Below, one piece after another: positions 58,851 through 64,000 of a stretch of 64,000 nt of DNA. The position numbers were made by a program, and so were the translations under genes. How positions within the stretch are numbered: position 1 is the first letter of the stretch; each line of letters opens with the position of its first letter. The notes beneath the pieces are model-generated. The model was not told where the DNA came from, searched no databases, and saw only the letters and a list, made by a program, of their open reading frames with translations. Origin of the DNA: Haloplanus salinus. GTDB taxonomy: Archaea; Halobacteriota; Halobacteria; Halobacteriales; Haloferacaceae. The stretch covers positions 682,001 to 746,000 of the forward strand of contig NZ_QPHM01000001.1 of NCBI RefSeq assembly GCF_003336245.1. The letters run 5' to 3'.

Positions 58851-59693
58851 TCAGTCCGTCACGTGCGCGCCCGCAGCACACGTCCGGCACGCGTCGGCGT
58901 CGAAGCCGGCGTCCGTGAGGCCCGAGTCGAGGGCGAAGGCCGTCTCGCCGAGCATGGCCATCGACGCCTCGCCGCCGGCGGCGACGGCGGCGTCGACGGC
59001 CTCGCGCACCCGGTCGGTGAACAGTCCCGCGTCGCGGGCGAATCGGCGTGACTCGGCGACGAGCGTCGGCAGTGTCGGGGCGTCGACCAGGCGGTCGAGC
59101 GCCGCGTCGCCCGCGGCGACGAGCGGATCGGTGTCGCCCGCGAGCACGTCGGCCGTCGAGAGGCCGCCGAAAGTGACGTACTCGACGCGTCGCGTCGCGG
59201 GCACGCCGTCGAGGCGGCCGTGGGCCGGCGCGCCGGGAGCGAGACGGATGGGGATGCCGCCGCGGGCCTGCGCCACCACGTCGCCGAGGCCGGTTCCAGC
59301 CTCGACTTCCGCGCGGTGGGCGAGCGTCACGAGGTCGTTCACCGATCGTTCGCCGCCGAATCGGTCGTTGGCGGCCAGCGCCGCTCCCAACGTCATCGCC
59401 CCGGAGACGCCGAACCCCGTCCCCAGGGGGAGGTCGCTCTCGGCGACGACGCGCGCCCGGTCGGCCACGCCGAGATCGTCGAGGACCGTCTCGACCGGCG
59501 GCATGGCGATGGGGTCGCCGTCGAGGATGACGCCCGACTCGTCCGTCTCGCGGACCGTCACTGCGACGCCGTCAGTGAGGGTGAGACCGGCGCCGCGTGA
59601 CCCCGCCCGCGCCGGGTCGTCGGCGGGACAAGGGCTGAAGAAACCGGTAACGTGGCCGGGGACGAACGCGGTCGATTCGTCGGTGGCGGTCAT
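58851..59693 (-). CDS. Pantoate kinase (GHMP kinase family)
   Basis: The 280-residue protein phosphorylates pantoate, the first archaea-specific step to CoA. The GHMP glycine loop is DLPLGTGFGVSGAMTLGAALAAN; the N-terminus has AFVPGHVTGFFSPC, and VEAGTGLGDVVAQARGG is the typical second motif. The start ATG at 59693 is supported by its length. It lies upstream of the PPS gene. A Cys-rich C-terminus (ACRTCAAGAH) is unusual but not unique. Confidence 0.95.
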   Translation of the reverse strand: MTATDESTAFVPGHVTGFFSPCPADDPARAGSRGAGLTLTDGVAVTVRETDESGVILDGDPIAMPPVETVLDDLGVADRARVVAESDLPLGTGFGVSGAMTLGAALAANDRFGGERSVNDLVTLAHRAEVEAGTGLGDVVAQARGGIPIRLAPGAPAHGRLDGVPATRRVEYVTFGGLSTADVLAGDTDPLVAAGDAALDRLVDAPTLPTLVAESRRFARDAGLFTDRVREAVDAAVAAGGEASMAMLGETAFALDSGLTDAGFDADACRTCAAGAHVTD

Positions 59694-59703
59694 CGAGTCC
59701 GAG

Positions 59704-61005
59704 TTACGGACTCAGCCGCTGGCGGTCTCGCGGGAAGATGACGGCCTCGCGGATGTTACCCAGATCGAGCATCGTCATCACGAGGCGCTCGACGCCGTAC
59801 GCCCACCCGGCGTGGGGCGGCATCCCGTACTTGAACATCTTCGTGTAGTAGTCGAACTGCTCGGGGTCGAGTCCCTGCTGTTCGAAGCCAGCGACGAGTT
59901 CGTCGTAGCGGTGTTCGCGCTGCCCGCCCGAGACGAGCTCCATCCGCGGATGCATCAGATCGAAGCCTTTCGACAGCTGCGGGTCGTCGTCGTAGTCCTG
60001 GATGTAGAACGGCTTGATCTCCGAAGGCCAGTCGGTGATGAAGTAGTGGCCGCCGACGTCGTCGCCGAGCGCTTTCTCGGCCTCGGTCGGCAGGTCGTCG
60101 CCCCAGACGAGCTGTTCGTCGAGTGCGCCCGTCGCGTTGATGCGCTCGATGGCTTCCTCGTAGGTCAGCCGCGGGAAGTCCGCGTCCGGCACCGCGAAGT
60201 CGTCGTAGCCGAGCAGTTCGAGTTCTTCGGAACAGTGCTCGGCGACACCCTCGTAGGCCGCCTTGAGCGTGCCTTCACACACGTCCATCGCCTCGTGGTG
60301 GTCGACGAACGCCGACTCGAAGTCGATCATCGTCGCCTCGTTGAGGTGGCGGGGCGTGTTGTGCTCCTCCGCACGGAAGATGGGGCCGATTTCGAAGACG
60401 CGTTCGAGGCCGGAGCCGACCATCAGCTGTTTGAACAACTGCGGCGACTGATTCATGAACGCCTCTTTCCCGAAGTAGGTGATCGGGAAGAGCTCGGTGC
60501 CGCCCTCGGTGCCCGTGGCGACGATTTTCGGCGTGTTGATCTCCGTCGAGCCGACCGACCGGAAGTACTCCCGGACCGAGCGCAGGATCTCGCTCCGAAT
60601 CTCGAAGATGGCCTGCACCTCGGGCTTGCGGAGATCGAGGGTGCGGTTGTCCAGCCGGGTTGGGAGTTCCGCGTCGACTTTCCCTGAGGGGTCGAGCGGG
60701 AGTTCCGGATCGGCCTCGGCGAGTACGTCGATTGAGTCGGGCACCATCTCCAGCCCCGTCGGCGCGCGCGGCTCCTCCTCGACGGCGCCGGTGACGGCGA
60801 CGACGCTCTCTCGGTGGACGGACAGCCCCGTCTCCACGAGGTCGTCGTCCATCTCGTCTTTCTCGAATTTGACCTGGAGCTTGCCGGTTCGGTCCCGCAG
60901 GATCAGGAAAGCGATACCGCCGAGGTCACGAATCTCGTGAACCCAGCCGGCGACCGTCGCCGTCTCGCCGGCGACGGCGTCGGCCGTGTGCGTTCGGTTC
61001 TTCAT
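59704..61005 (-). CDS. aspS: Aspartyl-tRNA synthetase, archaeal (probably non-discriminating) type
   Basis: The 433-residue class IIb synthetase has an N-terminal OB anticodon-binding domain ([27 protein letters not shown]) and the catalytic core: motif 2 [17 protein letters not shown] and motif 3 [14 protein letters not shown]. The length and lack of a bacterial insertion fit the archaeal/eukaryotic type. Many archaea use this enzyme to charge both tRNA-Asp and tRNA-Asn, then convert the latter by GatCAB; that depends on residues I did not assess. It is 10 nt upstream of pantoate kinase on the same strand. Confidence 0.96.
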   Translation of the reverse strand: MKNRTHTADAVAGETATVAGWVHEIRDLGGIAFLILRDRTGKLQVKFEKDEMDDDLVETGLSVHRESVVAVTGAVEEEPRAPTGLEMVPDSIDVLAEADPELPLDPSGKVDAELPTRLDNRTLDLRKPEVQAIFEIRSEILRSVREYFRSVGSTEINTPKIVATGTEGGTELFPITYFGKEAFMNQSPQLFKQLMVGSGLERVFEIGPIFRAEEHNTPRHLNEATMIDFESAFVDHHEAMDVCEGTLKAAYEGVAEHCSEELELLGYDDFAVPDADFPRLTYEEAIERINATGALDEQLVWGDDLPTEAEKALGDDVGGHYFITDWPSEIKPFYIQDYDDDPQLSKGFDLMHPRMELVSGGQREHRYDELVAGFEQQGLDPEQFDYYTKMFKYGMPPHAGWAYGVERLVMTMLDLGNIREAVIFPRDRQRLSP

Positions 61006-61050
61006 ACCACTCCGTATCGGTCCCCACGTCTTAAACGCGGCCGTTTCCGA

Positions 61051-62151
61051 TCAGACGCGGAACTCGCCGATAACGTCCTCGTCCAAGTGGACGCCGAGTC
61101 CCGGCTCCTCGGGGAGTGCGATCCGGCCGTCCTCGACCTCCGGCGGCGTCTCGAAGAGCGGTTCGTACACCTCGAAGCCCGTGGGATCGAACTCCAGCCA
61201 CTCGCAGGCGGGCGACGCCGCCATGACGTGCATCGTCGCCGCGAGACCGACGCCGGTGGTGAAACAGTGGGGAGTGCAGACCGTGTTGTACGTCTCGGCG
61301 AGCGCACAGATCTTCTTGGCCTCCGTGATGCCGCCACAGCGCATCACGTCGGGCATGGCGTAGTCCACCGCGTCGGCCTCGAACAGGTCGTGGAAGCCCC
61401 ACTTCGTGTACTCGTTCTCGCCGGACGCGATGGGGACGGAGAGCTCCTCGCGCAGGGCGGCGAGGCCGTCCACGTCGGACGGCGTCATCGGCTCCTCGTA
61501 CCAGTAGACGTCGTAGTCCTCCAGCATTCGCCCGACGCGGCGGGCCTCGGGGCGGTCGTAGCCGCAGTTCATGTCGACCATCAGCGCCGTGTCGGGACCG
61601 ATGGCGTCGCGCATGGCCGCCACGCGCTCCTCGTCGGCGTCGATGCCGCGGCCGAGGTGGGTCTTCACGCCCGCGAACCCGCGGTCGACGTACGAGCCGG
61701 CGCGCTCGGCCATCGTCGCCGGGTCCTGCCAGAACAAGTCGCTCGCGTACGGCTTGAGCGACTCCTCTATCGGCCCGCCGAGCAGCCGGTAGACGGGGAC
61801 GCCGTAGTGTTTACCCGCGACGTCCCAGAGCGCGATGTCGACGCCGCTGGCCGCCGACAGACCCTGTCCCTTCCGGTCCTTGTACACGGTGTCGGTCACC
61901 ATCGCGGCCCAGTGGCGCTCGATGTCGAGGGGGTCCTCCCCGATCAGCAAGGGGGCGTACTTCTCCTCGACGATGCGCTCGATGATGTACGACTCCGGCC
62001 CGACACCTTCGCCGATACCCGTGATACCGTCGTCCGTCTCGACGACGACGAAGGCCGCTCCGCGGGCGGACATCGAGCGGTCGCGGGAGACGCCGAGCGG
62101 TCGATCCAGCGGCACCTCGATCCGTTCGACGCGTACGTCGGTGATCTCCAT
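61051..62151 (-). CDS. Mandelate racemase / muconate lactonizing enzyme family protein
   Basis: The 366-residue enolase-superfamily protein has an N-terminal capping domain (MEITDVRVERIEVPLDRPLG) and a barrel with acid/base residues: Lys in GVKTHLGRG (K-T-H rather than K-x-K), metal ligands Asp in MVDMNCGYD, Glu in EEPMTPSD and Glu in SGENEYTKW, and His in CTPHCFTTG. Sugar acid dehydratase or racemase activity is likely; the substrate is not predictable. It is the first gene of the leftward run ending with the CoA genes. Confidence 0.9.
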   Translation of the reverse strand: MEITDVRVERIEVPLDRPLGVSRDRSMSARGAAFVVVETDDGITGIGEGVGPESYIIERIVEEKYAPLLIGEDPLDIERHWAAMVTDTVYKDRKGQGLSAASGVDIALWDVAGKHYGVPVYRLLGGPIEESLKPYASDLFWQDPATMAERAGSYVDRGFAGVKTHLGRGIDADEERVAAMRDAIGPDTALMVDMNCGYDRPEARRVGRMLEDYDVYWYEEPMTPSDVDGLAALREELSVPIASGENEYTKWGFHDLFEADAVDYAMPDVMRCGGITEAKKICALAETYNTVCTPHCFTTGVGLAATMHVMAASPACEWLEFDPTGFEVYEPLFETPPEVEDGRIALPEEPGLGVHLDEDVIGEFRV

Positions 62152-62318
62152 CGCCCGGAAGTTCGACGGATGACGACAAAAATCCCGGTGCCGGGGGGAC
62201 CACCGACGATCACTCGCGACGACTCCAGCGGGCGGTAGTTACTTCGGGCTTCGCACGTTTACTGTGAACGACTACCTCGGGGGGCGATCCGATCCCGTCG
62301 TGGCGCGTGGAGGCAAGA

Positions 62319-62642
62319 ATGAGAGAGAGAACCGACGACTCGCTCGACGAACTGTTCGAACTCCTCAGCCACAAGTACCGCCGCTACATCCTCTTGACGC
62401 TCGCCACCCCGGACGACCGGACCGACGAACCGGTCGAAATGACCCTGTTTGCCGGGAACGACGAGCCGGACATCCTCCGAATCGAACTCCGCCACAACCA
62501 TCTCCCCAAACTGGACGACGCCGGACTCGTCGACTGGGACCCGGAGGCGGAGACGCTCGCACACGGGCCACGGTTCGAGGCGGTCGAGCCGTTCCTCGAA
62601 CTGATCGACGAGCGGGAACAGTTCCCAGGCGACGACTCCTGA
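62319..62642 (+). CDS. Winged-helix regulator-like protein (probably DUF7344)
   Basis: From ATG at 62319 (MRERTDDSLDELFELLSHKY) the 107-residue protein has one HTH domain: FELLSHKYRRYILLTL, then ILRIELRHNHLPKLDDAGLVDWD. This is the common short haloarchaeal DUF7344 regulator pattern. The in-frame GTG at 62307 adds only four residues. It is 50 nt in front of the DUF4013 membrane gene on the same strand, but that gene has its own TATA box. Confidence 0.85.
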   Translation: MRERTDDSLDELFELLSHKYRRYILLTLATPDDRTDEPVEMTLFAGNDEPDILRIELRHNHLPKLDDAGLVDWDPEAETLAHGPRFEAVEPFLELIDEREQFPGDDS

Positions 62643-62656
62643 GGCATCGGGCCGAT

Positions 62657-62667
62657 AGTTTATATAT
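62657..62667 (+). promoter_or_regulatory. TATA box of the DUF4013 gene
   Basis: The sequence agtttatatat lies 26-36 nt before the ATG at 62693, a strong archaeal core promoter for a leaderless transcript. Confidence 0.7.
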
Positions 62668-62692
62668 CATCCCGAGGCCATCCCGCCTCGCA

Positions 62693-63448
62693 ATGACGGA
62701 CTTCGACTCGCTACTTCGCTGGCCGCTCGACACCGACGGATGGCAACGGACGCTTCTGGTCGGGACGCTGCTGGTCGCCACCCTCCCGCTCGCGATTCCG
62801 GGGGTCTTCCTCGCCGGGTACGCCGTCCGTCTCCTTCGGACGGGACCGGACGACCCGGCGCTCCCGACGTTCGCCGGCCTCCGTTCGCTCGCCGGAACGG
62901 GGCTGCGGGCGGCGGGCATCGTGGTCGCGTACCACCTTCCGGCGGCGGCGCTGCTCGCCGTGGGGACGGCGGGCGTGGCGTCGGCGTTCCACCAGTGGCG
63001 GACGCTCCTGTTGCTCCGTCCCGGGAGCATCGTCGGTGCGTTCGACCTCGCCAGCCTCACGGGGGCCGTCGGCGTTGCGCTCCTCGGGACGGCGCTACTC
63101 CCCGTCTGTGGCTACGTCGCGACGGTCGCGGTGACCGCGTACGCCGACGCCGACGACGTCACCGCGGCGTTCGCCATCGGACGACTCCGCGACCGGGTGT
63201 GTACGGTCGCCACGCTCCGGGCGTGGCTACTCGCGTCGCTCGTCGTCGTCGCCTCGGGAGTCTGTGCCGCCCTGCTCGGGGGCGTGAGCGCGACGGTTCC
63301 CGGTGTCGGCCCACTCCTCACCGCGGCCGTCAGGTTCTACGGCGGCCTCGTCGCCGTCGGCGTCTGGAACGAAACACGGCCGGCTGACGACGTGACCGTC
63401 GGAGGCGCGGGGACGGACGCGTCGTCGACGAGCGCAGATCCGGTCTGA
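62693..63448 (+). CDS. DUF4013 family membrane protein
   Basis: The 251-residue protein starts MTDFDSLLRWPLDTDGWQRT. About six hydrophobic helices follow, with the family's pattern: short amphipathic N-terminus, TLLVGTLLVATLPLAIPGVFLAGYAVRLLRT, then paired helices such as GAVGVALLGTALLPVCGYVATVAVTAYADADDV. The tail is low-complexity Thr/Ser. The role is unknown. A good TATA box supports this start. Confidence 0.88.
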   Translation: MTDFDSLLRWPLDTDGWQRTLLVGTLLVATLPLAIPGVFLAGYAVRLLRTGPDDPALPTFAGLRSLAGTGLRAAGIVVAYHLPAAALLAVGTAGVASAFHQWRTLLLLRPGSIVGAFDLASLTGAVGVALLGTALLPVCGYVATVAVTAYADADDVTAAFAIGRLRDRVCTVATLRAWLLASLVVVASGVCAALLGGVSATVPGVGPLLTAAVRFYGGLVAVGVWNETRPADDVTVGGAGTDASSTSADPV

Positions 63449-63537
63449 TACGGGGTATCGTAAGTCAGCACCGGTGGTCCGTCGGGACGGGTCGACGAAC
63501 CACCGGTACACAGGGACGACGAGCCGTACGAGCCGAC

Positions 63538-64000
63538 TCAGTCGTCCGCGTGGGCGTCCTTGACGCCCTCGACCGTCTCGCGGACGGCCGCACACCCCTC
63601 GTCGTGGAGGAGGTCGCCGACGACCACCACGTCGGCGTACTGGCCCATCTCGTGGGCGGTGTCGTAGTCGCCGACGCCGCCGCCGTAGAAGAGGGTGGAC
63701 TCGCTGAGGGCGTCGGCCGCGGCGGCCACCGTCTCGGGGTCGCCGAAGGTGCCCGAATACTCGATGTAGATGATTTCCTGGCCGAACAGTTTCTCCGCGA
63801 CGGCCGCGTAAGCGGCCACGTCGTCCGGCGACTGGTCACAGTCGGCTTCGGTGTACTCCGCGACCGACGAGTCGGAGTTGAGGACGACGTACGCCTCGGT
63901 GTGTGTGCGGCTCCAGTCGAGGCCGTTCTCGATGCGCACCCACTCCTTGTGGGCGCCGGTCACCCAGAAGCTGTCGCCGGCGTTGAACACCGTCGGAATC
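63538..64000 (-). CDS. Geranylgeranylglyceryl phosphate synthase, C-terminal part (5' end outside window)
   Basis: The gene runs off the right edge; about 154 C-terminal residues are present. They match the TIM-barrel prenyltransferase that joins geranylgeranyl diphosphate to glycerol-1-phosphate, the first step of archaeal ether lipid synthesis. Motifs: [49 protein letters not shown] and [11 protein letters not shown]. The residues bind the phosphate of G1P. The interval between it and the DUF4013 gene holds no further gene. Confidence 0.93.
   Translation of the reverse strand, partial: IPTVFNAGDSFWVTGAHKEWVRIENGLDWSRTHTEAYVVLNSDSSVAEYTEADCDQSPDDVAAYAAVAEKLFGQEIIYIEYSGTFGDPETVAAAADALSESTLFYGGGVGDYDTAHEMGQYADVVVVGDLLHDEGCAAVRETVEGVKDAHADD

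Overview
This window comes from a haloarchaeon (class Halobacteria). The DNA is very GC-rich, the encoded proteins are strongly acidic (runs of Asp and Glu), many genes start directly behind TATA-like boxes without a Shine-Dalgarno site, and the gene set is archaeal: proteasome-activating nucleotidase, TFE, Mre11/Rad50, family-B DNA polymerase, pantoate kinase with phosphopantoate--beta-alanine ligase, geranylgeranylglyceryl phosphate synthase, and an intron-containing tRNA-Gln.

Layout. 1-7.7 kb is an accessory patch between two related small cupin genes. It holds a probable TumE/TumA-type toxin-antitoxin pair behind an inverted repeat, a TnpB transposon with a tiny ribbon-helix-helix gene in front, an AT-richer SelO gene, and a broken tyrosine-recombinase C-terminus. 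PPK2 and an uncertain amber-interrupted ORF follow. 7.8-14 kb carries thiE, a carotenoid oxygenase, a DCC thioredoxin-like protein, the protein-only RNase P HARP, a histidine-kinase remnant, a PiT phosphate transporter and a UspA protein. 14.0-14.9 kb is a tRNA-Gln locus with three tandem 106-bp copies of the tRNA 3' end and an internally deleted HNH gene. 14.9-19.5 kb is iron metabolism: a DtxR-type regulator, a ferritin-like protein and sufCBD.

19.6-27.4 kb is a 2593-codon polB interrupted by four inteins, in the exonuclease domain and in polymerase motifs A, B and C. 27.5-33.2 kb has small haloarchaeal proteins, mre11-rad50 and two small upstream genes including a winged-helix regulator. 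33.4-47.6 kb holds pan, a membrane pseudokinase, purA, a coiled-coil protein, CDGSH and cytochrome oxidase subunit III genes, squalene/phytoene synthase, an LEA-2 protein and an AbrB-PhoU protein. 47.7-64 kb is mostly housekeeping on the minus strand: NAD-kinase-like, CinA-like, DUF5803, DUF2110, tfe, nfeD, pyk, metG, the CoA pair, aspS and an enolase-superfamily enzyme, ending inside the GGGP synthase gene.

The best candidates for new biology are the four-intein polymerase with two similar Gln-terminated inteins, the TA module with its promoter palindrome, the tRNA-Gln tandem array, the TFE whose zinc ribbon keeps one cysteine, and the membrane pseudokinase. All functions are read from sequence alone. 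DUF numbers are given from memory and marked as probable.
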